From: Metabacillus idriensis | Lineage (GTDB): Bacteria > Bacillota > Bacilli > Bacillales > Bacillaceae | Reading direction: 5' to 3' | DNA length: 64,000 bases | Assembly (NCBI RefSeq): GCF_009674765.1 | Contig: NZ_WKKF01000013.1 | Span: 24,443 to 88,442 of the forward strand | In this document: positions 42,868 through 52,022 of the stretch, in pieces | Layout: each line of letters begins with the position of its first letter | How positions within the stretch are numbered: the stretch's first letter is position 1 | Notes under the pieces: generated by a model | What the model was told of the DNA's origin: nothing | Databases searched by the model: none | The model's input: the letters and a program-made list of their open reading frames with translations, nothing else | Made by a program: the position numbers and the translations under genes

Positions 42868-44235
42868 ATGATACGACGTTCGTTATTGGATATTCAAACA
42901 ATGGCAGGCGGATCAGGATTATCTGCTGAAAAAGAAAATGAATTCATTCATGGTATTACAACGGATTCTAGGAAGATTGAAGCGGGAACTCTGTTCATTC
43001 CGATTGTCGGCGAAAATTTTGACGGGCATGAGTTTGCCGGGAAAGCACTTCAGGAAGGTGCTGCTGCAACTTTATGGGACCGCTCAAAACCTAATCCCCC
43101 TGCAGGTGCCGTTATTTTAGTTGAAGATACGTTAAAGGCATTGCAGAAATTAGCAAGCAGCTATTTAGAACAGCTTCAGCTTAAGGTAATCGGCGTAACA
43201 GGAAGCAATGGGAAAACAACGACTAAAGATATGGTAGCTTCTCTGCTTTCAACGACGTACAAAGTACATAAAACCAAAGGGAATTTTAACAATCATATTG
43301 GGCTGCCGCTTACGATTCTGAGTATGACTGAGGACGTAGAAGTAGCGGTACTCGAAATGGGCATGAGCAACCGGGGAGAAATTGAGCTCTTATCAAACCT
43401 TGCTAAGCCGGATGCTGCGATCATCACAAATATCGGCGAGTCCCATTTAATGAATTTGGGTTCTAGAGAAGGCATTGCAGAAGCGAAGCTTGAAATCGTC
43501 AGCGGACTTAAGCCTGACGGCGTGCTTATTTATGACGGAGAGGAACCTTTGCTTAATGAACGCATTCAATCTTATTCGTTTAAAACGATTTCTTTTGGCG
43601 GGTCAAAACGGAATGCCTATTCTCCTTCAGAGATTCAGCAAACAGAAAACGGCACATTCTTTAAAATCAGCGGGCGGGAAGAAAAGTTATTTTTGCCTGT
43701 GCTTGGAAAACATAATGTGAATAATGCGCTTGCTGCCATCGCTGCAGCAGAATTCTTGGGTGTGACACAAGAGAAAATCAGTGAAGGATTGAAAGCGATC
43801 CAAATGACGGGCATGCGACTTGAATTAACGAAAACAAAAGAGAATCTTGCTGTAATCAATGATGCATACAATGCAAGCCCGACTTCAATGAAAGCTGCCA
43901 TCAGACTTGCCTGTGATATGCAGGGATACAATCAGAAAATTTTGGTTCTTGGAGACATCCTTGAACTTGGCGATGAGATGCAGGTGAAGTTTCATCAAGA
44001 GGTAGGAGAATCAATCGACTCAAAAGAGATTGATTATCTCTTCACGTTCGGAAAACTGGGAGCGGAAATTGCTGCAGGAGCACATAAGAAGATGGATTCA
44101 TCCCTCATTCATGTTTATCAGGATAAACAAGAGCTTGTTAACCATTTAAAACAGACGGTAAAATCCGGAGATCTCGTATTAGTAAAAGCTTCACGAGGCA
44201 TGAAGCTAGAAGAAGTCGTCAATGCGCTTGTTTAA
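42868..44235 (+). CDS. murF: UDP-N-acetylmuramoyl-tripeptide--D-alanyl-D-alanine ligase
   Basis: 455 residues from ATG 42868 with AAAGGAG 8 nt upstream; the ATG at 42844 lacks one. Adds D-Ala-D-Ala to the UDP-MurNAc tripeptide. P-loop GVTGSNGKTTTKD, Mur-ligase motifs KGNFNNHIGLPLT, EMGMSNRGEIELL, NIGESHLMNLGS and INDAYNASPTSMKAAI. Follows ddl, which makes its substrate. Confidence 0.96.
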   Translation: MIRRSLLDIQTMAGGSGLSAEKENEFIHGITTDSRKIEAGTLFIPIVGENFDGHEFAGKALQEGAAATLWDRSKPNPPAGAVILVEDTLKALQKLASSYLEQLQLKVIGVTGSNGKTTTKDMVASLLSTTYKVHKTKGNFNNHIGLPLTILSMTEDVEVAVLEMGMSNRGEIELLSNLAKPDAAIITNIGESHLMNLGSREGIAEAKLEIVSGLKPDGVLIYDGEEPLLNERIQSYSFKTISFGGSKRNAYSPSEIQQTENGTFFKISGREEKLFLPVLGKHNVNNALAAIAAAEFLGVTQEKISEGLKAIQMTGMRLELTKTKENLAVINDAYNASPTSMKAAIRLACDMQGYNQKILVLGDILELGDEMQVKFHQEVGESIDSKEIDYLFTFGKLGAEIAAGAHKKMDSSLIHVYQDKQELVNHLKQTVKSGDLVLVKASRGMKLEEVVNALV

Positions 44236-44247
44236 GAAGGAAATAGC

Positions 44248-44800
44248 ATGAACGAAGCAATTGTAGTTAAAATATTGCCGCATAAAAAAATTCTGGTGTT
44301 AAATGCACCAGAAGATTATTTTAAAGACATATTAGCATTGCCTGAGGGTTGATTGCTCCACACTGCTCCAGAGGGGAAATACGAATTTGTGCATTTATAT
44401 GGGTTTCATATCCTAATAAATCTTCAAATATAAAAACAGATATTAATCGGGATCAAGGATGGGATGTACTTATAAATGAAGGGCTTGTGGGGATTGCGCA
44501 GATTGCCATCGACGACACATGGCCAGCCTTAAGATTCAGGCCAAAAGATGCAATCAAAAAATTAATCCGTAAGAAGGAAATAGGAATTAAACAGGCAGCC
44601 TCTAATAAGGGCTCCTCAAACAAATAGTGAATCATTCCTGAAAAACTGCAGGGAAATTTAGAAAAAATGAGGAAGCGGCAGCCTTTTTTAATGGGCTTGC
44701 ACCTTCTCACAAACGGTCTTATGTAGTATGGATCACCAGTGCTAAACGTCCAGAAACATATAAAAAAAGTAACTGCTGCAGAATAAAAAGGGCCCTTATA
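44248..44800 (+). pseudogene. decayed DUF3052/YdeI-OmpD-like gene
   Basis: A GAAGGAAATAGC-ATG start opens a frame that reads MNEAIVVKILPHKKILVLNA and stops at TGA 44350-44352; the same frame continues with TAPEGKYEFVHLY. The next recognisable part, YPNKSS then DINRDQGWDVLINEGLVGIA and RFRPKDAIKK to a TAG at 44627, is in another frame and a stretch between is missing. Further on, EKLQGNLEK and, after one lost A in the A-run near 44662, NEEAAAFFNGLAPSHKRSYV and VWITSAKRPETYKK read as a YdeI/OmpD-associated C-terminal domain. So one gene with a stop, a deletion and frameshifts. Confidence 0.65.
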
Positions 44801-44804
44801 TTCA

Positions 44805-44909
44805 TTAAAAAATAAATGGTGCAATGACTAAAACAACTAATCCAATACCCACTGAATATGGTGTTAATTCACTCAATACTTCTACTGCACTATCTTTTAA
44901 GACTGTCAT
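44805..44909 (-). CDS. 34-residue hydrophobic peptide
   Basis: Too short for usual gene finders. ATG at 44909 on the minus strand, AAGGAG 8 nt upstream, 34 codons, TAA at 44805. The N-terminal half is charged (MTVLKDSAVEVLSELTPYSV), the C-terminal half is one hydrophobic helix (GIGLVVLVIAPFIF). A single-pass membrane peptide. It faces a 31-bp near-palindrome upstream, probably its operator. Not recognised; might be toxin-like or a small membrane regulator. Confidence 0.55.
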   Translation of the reverse strand: MTVLKDSAVEVLSELTPYSVGIGLVVLVIAPFIF

Positions 44910-44941
44910 TATGAACGCTCCTTTTTGTTTTAAAATATAGT

Positions 44942-44972
44942 AACCCAGGGTACTTTTTATATACCCAGGGTT
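44942..44972 (-). promoter_or_regulatory. 31-bp near-palindrome before the small membrane peptide
   Basis: AACCCTGGGTA and TACCCTGGGTT (minus strand) flank a 9-nt AT-rich core. Each half is itself close to symmetric. CsoR, MerR and TetR proteins use similar GC-ended sites with AT centres; the regulator is unknown. On the plus strand it also looks like a weak terminator (GGGTTTTTTT). Confidence 0.45.
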
Positions 44973-45030
44973 TTTTTATTTAAAACTACAACTGGCGCAG
45001 TTTAAAAAATGACATTTGGGAGAGAGTGAC

Positions 45031-45738
45031 ATGAAAGGATGCCTATGTATTCACGGATTTACTGGTGCCCCGTATGAAGTGGAACCTCTTGTCCGCCATT
45101 TGAAGGAAGAGACAGACTGGGTGCTTAAAGTGCCTACTCTTCCAGGGCACGGAGAAACCCCGAGTTTGAGAGGGATTGGGTTTAATCAATGGATTGCCCA
45201 TGCTGAAAATGAATTAAGGGATCTATTAGAAGAATGCACAGAAGTCTATATCATTGGATTTTCAATGGGTGGATTAATTGCTGCGTATCTTGCATCAAGG
45301 TATCCGGTGGCAAAACTGGTCCTGTTAAGCGCGGCTGCTTATTACCTTAATCCCCGCCAGATGATTGTTGACGTAAAAGATCTCATTGCAGATGCCATTC
45401 GGGGTAATGGTGCAAACAATGAAATTTATATAAGATACAGAAAAAAAGTGCTGGAAACGCCAATCGCAGCTACTCTCGAGTTCAGGAAATTGGTCAGGTA
45501 CATTCGCCCAATATTGGATAAAATAACTATACCGGTCCTCATCGTTCAAGGTGAATGTGATGGAATTGTACCTGTAAAAAGTGCAAGATATATTTATGAG
45601 AGAATCACTTCAGAGCAGAAGGAGCTTTGTTTTCTCCCCTGTTCGAAGCATCTCATTTGCCATGGGGAGGATTTCCCAATGCTTGTTGAAGTTATAGAAT
45701 CCTTCCTGATGACACAAAATAAAATGAGTGTAAAATGA
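45031..45738 (+). CDS. alpha/beta hydrolase, Est30-type carboxylesterase
   Basis: 235 residues from ATG 45031, GGGAGAGAG upstream. Est30-like: N-terminal GCLCIHGFTGAPYEVEPL, nucleophile elbow GFSMGG, acid in GECDGIVP, and a terminal His in CSKHLICHGED. Family members hydrolyse short-chain esters. Lies between murF and cshA, where B. subtilis has nothing equivalent that I recall. Confidence 0.8.
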   Translation: MKGCLCIHGFTGAPYEVEPLVRHLKEETDWVLKVPTLPGHGETPSLRGIGFNQWIAHAENELRDLLEECTEVYIIGFSMGGLIAAYLASRYPVAKLVLLSAAAYYLNPRQMIVDVKDLIADAIRGNGANNEIYIRYRKKVLETPIAATLEFRKLVRYIRPILDKITIPVLIVQGECDGIVPVKSARYIYERITSEQKELCFLPCSKHLICHGEDFPMLVEVIESFLMTQNKMSVK

Positions 45739-45757
45739 ACCACATCTCTAAGGCTTG

Positions 45758-45846
45758 TTGTAAAAGCATAAAAAAAGTGATATGATTAAAGTTAAGTGTT
45801 TACGGGCTTTTATAAAGCTAACGTTTTGCCCGATGGGGCGTTTTTT
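45758..45846 (+). promoter_or_regulatory. cshA promoter and attenuator-like leader
   Basis: TTGTAA (45758-45763), 17-nt spacer, TATGAT (45781-45786). In the leader, GCCC (45828-45831) pairs with GGGC (45836-45839) before TTTTTT (terminator), while the same GCCCG can pair with CGGGC at 45803-45807 (antiterminator). The ligand or factor is not known. Confidence 0.5.
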
Positions 45847-45903
45847 GATTCACCATACATGAAAGTCTGTGAAAGCTATAGAGATTAAAAGGAGTAGAAC
45901 AAA

Positions 45904-47394
45904 TTGACAATTACGTTTCAAGAACTAGGTATCAGCCCATTATTAATGGAAGCTATTAATAAAATGGGGTTTGAAGAAGCTACACCTATCCAAGCACAAA
46001 CCATTCCACTGGGGCTTCAAAATAAAGATGTGATCGGCCAAGCACAAACTGGAACTGGTAAAACAGCTGCATTCGGTATTCCGCTTATTGAAAAAATCGA
46101 TGTTAAACAAGATAAGATTCAAGGAATCATCATTGCACCGACTCGCGAACTTGCGATTCAAGTATCTGAAGAGCTTTACAAAATCGGTTCAGCTAAACGC
46201 GTTCGCGTTCTTCCGATTTACGGAGGACAGGATATTAACCGCCAAATTCGTTCATTGAAGAAATTTCCTCACATTATCGTTGGTACTCCGGGCCGTCTAA
46301 TCGACCATATCAACCGTAAAACATTGAAATTATCTGACGTTCAAACAGTTGTAATGGATGAAGCAGATGAAATGCTGAACATGGGATTCATTGAAGATAT
46401 TGAAAACATTCTTTCAAATGTTCCTTCTGAGCATCAAACATTGCTGTTCTCAGCTACAATGCCTGATCCAATCAGACGCATCGCTGAAAAATTCATGACA
46501 AATCCTGAGCTTGTTAAAGTAAAAGCGAAGGAAATGACTGTTTCAAACATTCAGCAGTTCTTCATTGAAGTGCAGGAAAAGAAGAAGTTTGATGTATTAA
46601 CACGTCTTCTTGACATTCAATCTCCTGAGCTTGCGATCGTTTTCGGACGCACAAAGCGCAGAGTTGATGAGCTTTCTGAAGCTTTAATGCTTAGAGGATA
46701 TGCAGCTGAGGGAATTCATGGCGACTTAACTCAAGCTAAACGTATGTCTGCTCTTCGCAAATTTAAAGAAGGCGCAATCGAAGTGCTTGTAGCTACTGAC
46801 GTTGCTGCGCGCGGACTTGACATTTCTGGTGTAACTCATGTTTACAACTTTGATGTTCCTCAAGACCCTGAAAGCTACGTTCACCGTATCGGCCGTACAG
46901 GCCGTGCAGGCAAAACGGGTGCTGCGATGACATTCGTAACACCAAGAGAACAAGATATGCTTAAAATCATTGAGCGTACGACTAAACGCAAAATGGACCG
47001 CATGAAAGCACCGACTCTTGATGAGGCGCTTGAAGGTCAGCAATCTGTTTCAATCGATAAAATCCGTCAGACAATTACTGATGATAACTTGTCATTCTAT
47101 AAGCGTACGGCTGAAGCATTGCTTGAAGAATTCGACCAAGTATCAGTGCTTGCTGCTGCAATTAAATTAATGACAAAAGAACCTAACCAAACTCCGGTTA
47201 ACTTAACGGATGAGGCTCCTATGTATGCGAAAAGAGGCGGAAAACGTTCTTCTTCTTCTTCAAGCAACCGCAACAGAAGAGACGGCCAGCGCCCGCATTC
47301 TAAGAGCAACAACAAACGTTCTTACGGACAACAAGGCGGAAAGCCAAACAGCAACAACAAAAGACGTTACTCAAACTCATCTTCATCTAACTAA
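45904..47394 (+). CDS. cshA: DEAD-box RNA helicase CshA
   Basis: 496 residues, TTG start with AAAAGGAG upstream (matches MTITFQ-type start of B. subtilis CshA). Motifs: Q-motif, [48 protein letters not shown]. The C-terminal 60 residues are rich in Ser, Asn, Arg and Lys, the RNA-binding tail of CshA. ATP-dependent RNA unwinding in ribosome assembly and the RNA degradosome. Confidence 0.96.
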   Translation: MTITFQELGISPLLMEAINKMGFEEATPIQAQTIPLGLQNKDVIGQAQTGTGKTAAFGIPLIEKIDVKQDKIQGIIIAPTRELAIQVSEELYKIGSAKRVRVLPIYGGQDINRQIRSLKKFPHIIVGTPGRLIDHINRKTLKLSDVQTVVMDEADEMLNMGFIEDIENILSNVPSEHQTLLFSATMPDPIRRIAEKFMTNPELVKVKAKEMTVSNIQQFFIEVQEKKKFDVLTRLLDIQSPELAIVFGRTKRRVDELSEALMLRGYAAEGIHGDLTQAKRMSALRKFKEGAIEVLVATDVAARGLDISGVTHVYNFDVPQDPESYVHRIGRTGRAGKTGAAMTFVTPREQDMLKIIERTTKRKMDRMKAPTLDEALEGQQSVSIDKIRQTITDDNLSFYKRTAEALLEEFDQVSVLAAAIKLMTKEPNQTPVNLTDEAPMYAKRGGKRSSSSSSNRNRRDGQRPHSKSNNKRSYGQQGGKPNSNNKRRYSNSSSSN

Positions 47395-47407
47395 TAGATG
47401 ATGCAAA

Positions 47408-47441
47408 ACACACCGTGCATGTATGTACGGTGTGTTTTTTT
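47408..47441 (+). terminator. terminator of cshA
   Basis: ACACACCGTGCAT and ATGTACGGTGTGT stem followed by TTTTTT. Confidence 0.85.
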
Positions 47442-47455
47442 GTGCTTTTTGGCTG

Positions 47456-47600
47456 ATTAACTCTTGTTTAGCGCACTTCGGCTGGAGTGGTATCCTCTCT
47501 ATGTGCTGTTAACTCCGGTTTAGCACACTTCCGGTGGAGTGGTATCCTCAGTTTGTGCTCTTAACTCCGGTTTAGAGCATACTGCGAAGCTGCCGCACTT
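47456..47600 (-). repeat. three-unit tandem array, 52-nt period
   Basis: Units start at 47456, 47508 and 47560 with (A/G/C)TTAACTC. Read on the minus strand, each contains AAGTGTGCTAAACCGGAGTT-like sequence, similar to AAGTGCGACAAAATAGAGTT of the array at 6739-6891, which reads on the plus strand. Confidence 0.7.
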
Positions 47601-47654
47601 ATTTTCCTGCATACCGGGCAACCTATAGGTATCTTAGAAAAGAAGGTGACATCT

Positions 47655-48623
47655 ATGACAATCGTCCGTTTAGGATATGTTGCAATGAGTGTAAATCTAA
47701 AAAATTGTTCTCCTTCCCAAACGATGACATACGCACAATTTCAGCGTTTAAAAGATCGCGAAGCTGCCATAGAAAAGCTTGAACGAATATCAGCGTCTAA
47801 TCTGGAAAATTGCCTTCGCATTATCAAACACAATGTCGGTCACGATGTTCATTTCTTCCGTTTCAGTTCAAAATTAATTCCCCTGGCGAATCATCCTGAG
47901 ATAAAAGATTTTAACTATTTACGTGCGCTTAGAAAACCTCTGCAGGAGCTTGGTGAGTGGATTTCAAAATCAAAAATGAGAGTGGATTTTCATCCGGATC
48001 ATTTTGTCCTGCTGAATTCGCCAAAGCCTGAAATTCTGAATACATCACTCAGGACATTAAGCATGCATGAAGCGCTGCTGAGAGGGATGAATGTGCCTCA
48101 CGAACAAAGATGTGTCATTCATGTAGGAGGTGCATACAACGATAAGGATAAAGCCCTCGAACAATTCATTCACAATTGGGGGTTTGTACCCGTCAAGATC
48201 CAGAATATGCTGATGTTAGAGAATGATGATACAACCTTCACTCTTCAAGATGCCCTTTACTTATGCGAGAAATTGGCTATTCCGCTGGTTTTTGATTATC
48301 ATCATCACTTGGCCAATCATGAAAAAGATTCGAATTGGGCTGAACATTGGGAGCGTGTGGCTGCAAGCTGGCAGTATTCCTCCCTTCCCGTGAAGATGCA
48401 TATATCAAGCCCGCGAAGTGAAAAGGACTTTAATGCTCACGCTGATTTTGTAGATCCAGAACTTTTCATGGCCTTTCTTTCAGAAATAAAAGGAAGCGTT
48501 CCGCAAATTGACTGTATGATTGAAGCAAAACAAAAAGATGATGCTCTTTTTCAATTAATGGAGCAGATGTGCTTGTTTCCTGGGGTTGAAAAAATAGACG
48601 GAGCATCGTTTTTGCTGAAGTAG
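47655..48623 (+). CDS. uvsE: UV damage endonuclease UvsE
   Basis: 322 residues from ATG 47655 with AGAAGGTG upstream. TIM-barrel UVDE: VRLGYVAMSVNL start, FRFSSKLIPL, FHPDHFVLLNSP, IHVGGAY, FDYHHHLAN, CMIEAKQKD carry the metal-binding His, Glu and Asp. Nicks DNA 5' of UV photoproducts. Inserted between cshA and ydbS, which are adjacent in B. subtilis, where the homologue (YwjD) lies elsewhere. Confidence 0.93.
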   Translation: MTIVRLGYVAMSVNLKNCSPSQTMTYAQFQRLKDREAAIEKLERISASNLENCLRIIKHNVGHDVHFFRFSSKLIPLANHPEIKDFNYLRALRKPLQELGEWISKSKMRVDFHPDHFVLLNSPKPEILNTSLRTLSMHEALLRGMNVPHEQRCVIHVGGAYNDKDKALEQFIHNWGFVPVKIQNMLMLENDDTTFTLQDALYLCEKLAIPLVFDYHHHLANHEKDSNWAEHWERVAASWQYSSLPVKMHISSPRSEKDFNAHADFVDPELFMAFLSEIKGSVPQIDCMIEAKQKDDALFQLMEQMCLFPGVEKIDGASFLLK

Positions 48624-48739
48624 TGTTCAAGCAAGGTTCAATTCTTTATAATGGAATTGGAATGATTTTCAAATAGGTGAAACAAATGAATCGTTCATCC
48701 GTATATAAAGAGAGAGCTACTAGTTCAGGGGGAACAGAA

Positions 48740-49219
48740 ATGAGAGAAGCGCCTAAGTATCAAATCAGTCAAAAAGCACTAAAGGTATGGAAGCTTTCAG
48801 CACTTATCCAATCATTGATTTTTTTGGCTGTATCCGGAGGAATTGCGTTTGCTGTTTATTACTTTGAGTGGCCAATATGGATTGCCATTGCCGTCCTCGG
48901 AGCATGGCTGATCTTTTCCATCATATTTATTTTTATTACTCCGAAAATACAGCACCGCACTTGGCGGTATGAGGTACATGAAAATGAAATTGATATCCAG
49001 TCCGGCTTATTTGTGGTGAAAAGAGTGCTGGTTCCAATGGTCAGAGTGCAGCATGTCAATACAAAACAGGGGCCATTGCTCAGGAAAAATGACCTTGCGA
49101 CTGTAACAATACATACAGCTGCAACCATTCATGAGATTCCTGCGCTTGATGTAATTGAAGCCGATCAGCTGCGTGATTTTATATCGAAGCTTGCGAGGGT
49201 GACCGAAGATGATGTCTGA
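48740..49219 (+). CDS. ydbS: membrane PH-domain protein YdbS
   Basis: 159 residues from ATG 48740 (the B. subtilis length), with AGGGGGA upstream. Two N-terminal helices (about 18-62) then a bacterial PH-like domain (YEVHENEIDIQSGLFVVKRVLVPMVRVQHV). Its end overlaps ydbT by 11 nt; the two are thought to act together in the membrane. In B. subtilis YdbS-YdbT affects resistance to antimicrobial peptides. Confidence 0.9.
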   Translation: MREAPKYQISQKALKVWKLSALIQSLIFLAVSGGIAFAVYYFEWPIWIAIAVLGAWLIFSIIFIFITPKIQHRTWRYEVHENEIDIQSGLFVVKRVLVPMVRVQHVNTKQGPLLRKNDLATVTIHTAATIHEIPALDVIEADQLRDFISKLARVTEDDV

Positions 49220-50654
49220 GCCAAAAAGACTGCATCCCGCTTCCGCTATATTAACCTTTGTCAAACAATTGAAAGATGGGATCTTTCCGGTCATTGTTCT
49301 TTTCTTCGTTAATGACTATAAGATCTATTTCTTTATTGGACTTGCGGTGATTCTGATTGCAATGATCATCTACAGTATCATCAGCTGGATGAAATATACA
49401 TACCGCATTGAAGACAATGAACTGCGGATTGAATTCGGTTTATTTGTGAAAAAGAAAAGATATATTCCGATTGAAAGAATTCAATCAATTAATGAAAGTG
49501 CCGGCATCATTCAGCAGATATTCGGACTTGTGAAGCTCCAGCTTGAAACAGCTGGAGGAGGCGCAGAGGCTGAAGCTGTTCTTACAGCTGTTACAAAAGA
49601 AGAAGCCCGCAGGATTCATTCCGTTTTAGCGGAAAGAAAAAAAGAACTGGATCATGATGAGATCATTGAGACAGTAAAAGAAGAAGAAACCTATTTAACA
49701 TATAAAATTGGGGCAAAAGAACTGATGGTTGCTGCATCAACATCGAGCGGAATCGGAGTTGTTCTGTCTGCTGCATTTGCTTTCTTCTCACAATTTGACG
49801 AGCTTATCCCGTTTGATGATATTATCGATCGTTTTTCTTTTCTTTCAAACGCAAGCATTACCGTTTACGCTATTCTTGTTTTCATTGCATTTTTCATCGC
49901 ATGGATCCTTAGCATAATCGGGGTTTGTCTGAAATTTGCCAACTTTACAGTGGTAAAGAAAGAAACGGATCTGGTCATCTCGCGAGGTTTGTTTGAAAAG
50001 CACCAGCTGACGATTCCGCTTGAGAGAATCCAGGCTATGAAAATCAGCGAAAACCTGATTCGCCAGCCGCTCGGCTATGCAACTGTGCACATTGTCAGTG
50101 CAGGGGGAAGCGCTAAATATGAAAATGTTTCTGCCGTCCTTTTTCCGCTGATTAAAAAAACGAAAATTAAGCAGATCTTAACGGAATTTACACCTGATTT
50201 TTCTTTAGCAGATCAATTAAGGCCGCTTCCAAAGAGAGCGAGAAGAGGGTATGTTCTCGTCTATACCATTCCTTTCTTAGTGATCTCATGCATTCTGAGC
50301 TACTTCTTTCAGCCGTGGGGCTACCTTTCGCTGCTGACAGTTCCGGCAGGACTTCTGATTGGTCTCGCGTCATTTAAGGATGCAGGATGGGCCATCCATG
50401 CTGAGCAACTTACGCTTTCATCAAGAAATCTTGTAAAATCCACATTTGTTGTAAAGCGAAAAAGAATTCAGGTCATTGAAGCTAGGCAATCTTTTTTTCA
50501 GCGCCGTTTGGACCTTGCGTCGATTCAATCTTCAACAACATCTGGACTTGGCGGTACACATTTCATGGTAAAAGGCGTCGATATTGAGGATGCCGGAGAA
50601 GTGTTTGAGTGGTATTCATATGAAAATCATGCGAAAAAAGACGCGATCCTTTAG
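49209..50654 (+). CDS. ydbT: membrane PH-domain protein YdbT
   Basis: 481 residues (B. subtilis YdbT 493). Three repeats of a two-helix membrane hairpin plus PH-like domain: IEDNELRIEFGLFVKKKRYIP, LVISRGLFEKHQLTIPLERIQ and HAEQLTLSSRNLVKSTFVVKRKRI. The start ATG follows GAGGGTG; ATG ATG is possible. Partner of YdbS. Confidence 0.92.
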   Translation: MMSEPKRLHPASAILTFVKQLKDGIFPVIVLFFVNDYKIYFFIGLAVILIAMIIYSIISWMKYTYRIEDNELRIEFGLFVKKKRYIPIERIQSINESAGIIQQIFGLVKLQLETAGGGAEAEAVLTAVTKEEARRIHSVLAERKKELDHDEIIETVKEEETYLTYKIGAKELMVAASTSSGIGVVLSAAFAFFSQFDELIPFDDIIDRFSFLSNASITVYAILVFIAFFIAWILSIIGVCLKFANFTVVKKETDLVISRGLFEKHQLTIPLERIQAMKISENLIRQPLGYATVHIVSAGGSAKYENVSAVLFPLIKKTKIKQILTEFTPDFSLADQLRPLPKRARRGYVLVYTIPFLVISCILSYFFQPWGYLSLLTVPAGLLIGLASFKDAGWAIHAEQLTLSSRNLVKSTFVVKRKRIQVIEARQSFFQRRLDLASIQSSTTSGLGGTHFMVKGVDIEDAGEVFEWYSYENHAKKDAIL

Positions 50655-50689
50655 GGTTGGCGTCCTTTTTGATGTTATCGTTTTTGTCG

Positions 50690-50957
50690 GAGCTAAACGG
50701 GTGGCTACGCTTTTCATTGTCCAGCTCCGCCTCCTAGTCCCTCGGCCAGAACAAATTCCCCCAAAAAGTCAAAACCGGACTTTTCGGGGGAATTCTTATC
50801 TGTCTGTCGGGCCTAACCAGTCGGCTCCGCTTTTCGGTGTCCAGCTCCGCCTCCTAACTCCTCGGCCAGAACGGCTCCGTCTGTAAAGGCAAAAAGCGCC
50901 TTTTCAGCCGGATCCTTATCTGTCTGTCGGAGCTGACCAGTCGGCTACGCTTTTCTG
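50690..50957. repeat. two tandem copies of the large hairpin repeat
   Basis: Copy 1 about 50690-50820, copy 2 about 50825-50957. Shared parts: CGGCT(A/C)CGCTTTTC arm, GTCCAGCTCCGCCTCCTA, CTCGGCCAGAAC, then an inner hairpin that differs (GGACTTTT in copy 1, GCGCCTTTT in copy 2), CTTATCTGTCTGTCGG. Different inner loops with equal outer arms show compensating change in the stems. Confidence 0.7.
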
Positions 50958-51538
50958 CTAAGAAACAACGGCGCAAGCAGCGCACCTGCAACGGCGCCGA
51001 AAATATGGGCTATGATATTGATGTTCGTATTGATGAATGTCATGACAATTCCTATGACTAAAATGGTCATAATAAGCTGAGAGTTTGAAGAATCGATCAG
51101 ATCTTTTCTAAATACGACAATGTAAAGGTAGATGCCGAATAAGCCGAAGATGGCGCCTGAAGCTCCGACGTGAGTATACGTTAAATCTTCTATGATGAAG
51201 TAGGTTGCCAGATTTGCGGCGAGACCTGTTGCCAAATAGGCGGCAATAAAGCGGATTTTTCCAAGCATCCGTTCTAATGCCGGGGCGAACAGGATAATGG
51301 ATACACTGTTAAATAGAATATGAGCGAAGTTTGCATGAAGGAAAATAGGGGTGATCAAGCGCCACCATTCTCCGTTTGCGACACCGGCATTGTATCCTAC
51401 TAAAGAGGCGAAAAAATATGTTATTGTAGGAACTGGAAGTAAAAACAAGAGCCAGAGTAAGACTTGAATACAGACAATGACGGTTACAGCAGGATATAGA
51501 CGGATAAACGTTCTGAAATCTTCTGATCTTGTAAACAT
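50945..51538 (-). CDS. ydcA: rhomboid family intramembrane serine protease YdcA
   Basis: 197 residues, AAGGAGA before the ATG. Six helices with catalytic Ser127 in VGASGAIFG and His178 in IIAHIFGAVAGA, plus the HANFAHILFNSVS oxyanion-side motif. Cleaves membrane-protein helices; substrate unknown. Same location as B. subtilis ydcA, opposite to its neighbours. Confidence 0.93.
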   Translation of the reverse strand: MFTRSEDFRTFIRLYPAVTVIVCIQVLLWLLFLLPVPTITYFFASLVGYNAGVANGEWWRLITPIFLHANFAHILFNSVSIILFAPALERMLGKIRFIAAYLATGLAANLATYFIIEDLTYTHVGASGAIFGLFGIYLYIVVFRKDLIDSSNSQLIMTILVIGIVMTFINTNINIIAHIFGAVAGALLAPLFLSRKA

Positions 51539-51641
51539 AGAGTGTGTCTCCTTATTCTAACGACTTAGTTGTTTCTATATTAACACGGTTATGAGACATG
51601 AGAGCATATTAGTACATACTGAACAAAAAGAGGGTGTCCGC

Positions 51642-52007
51642 ATGATTAAAGGGATTGGTCTTGATTTAGCAGAGCTTGAAAGGATTGAACGTTTAATAAA
51701 GAGACAGCCGAAATTCATTGACCGGATTCTTACAGAGAGAGAAAAAGATAAATTTCAATCGCATGCACCCCGGAGGAAAATCGAATATGCCGCCGGAAGA
51801 TTTGCGGCGAAAGAGGCGTTTTCAAAAGCGATGGGAACCGGAATCGGAAAAGAATTGAGTTTTAAGGATATTGAAATTCTGAATGATGGAAATGGGAAAC
51901 CAGCTGTAACAATGCCTGATTTGCCGGGTTTTCTCGTTCACGTATCGATCACGCATACAAAAGATTATGCGGCTGCTCAAGTAATTATTGAAAGCTCGTC
52001 AAGCTAG
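51642..52007 (+). CDS. acpS: holo-[acyl-carrier-protein] synthase
   Basis: 121 residues from ATG 51642 with AGAGGGTG upstream. Transfers the 4'-phosphopantetheine of CoA to apo-ACP. GIGLDLAELERIERL (Mg-binding Asp), RFAAKEAFSKAMGTG and HVSITHTKDYAAA motifs. Essential for fatty acid synthesis. Usual length and position for Bacillus. Confidence 0.95.
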   Translation: MIKGIGLDLAELERIERLIKRQPKFIDRILTEREKDKFQSHAPRRKIEYAAGRFAAKEAFSKAMGTGIGKELSFKDIEILNDGNGKPAVTMPDLPGFLVHVSITHTKDYAAAQVIIESSSS

Positions 52008-52022
52008 TCTGCATATTCATAT

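Noticed and set aside
44349-44627. 92-codon frame as an intact gene
   Set aside because: Its first 30 codons are the wrong frame of the decayed gene; only the later part is family-like.
50584-50886. 100-codon frame after ydbT
   Set aside because: It overlaps the ydbT end and the hairpin repeats; its Pro/Arg/Leu-rich translation is that of the repeat.
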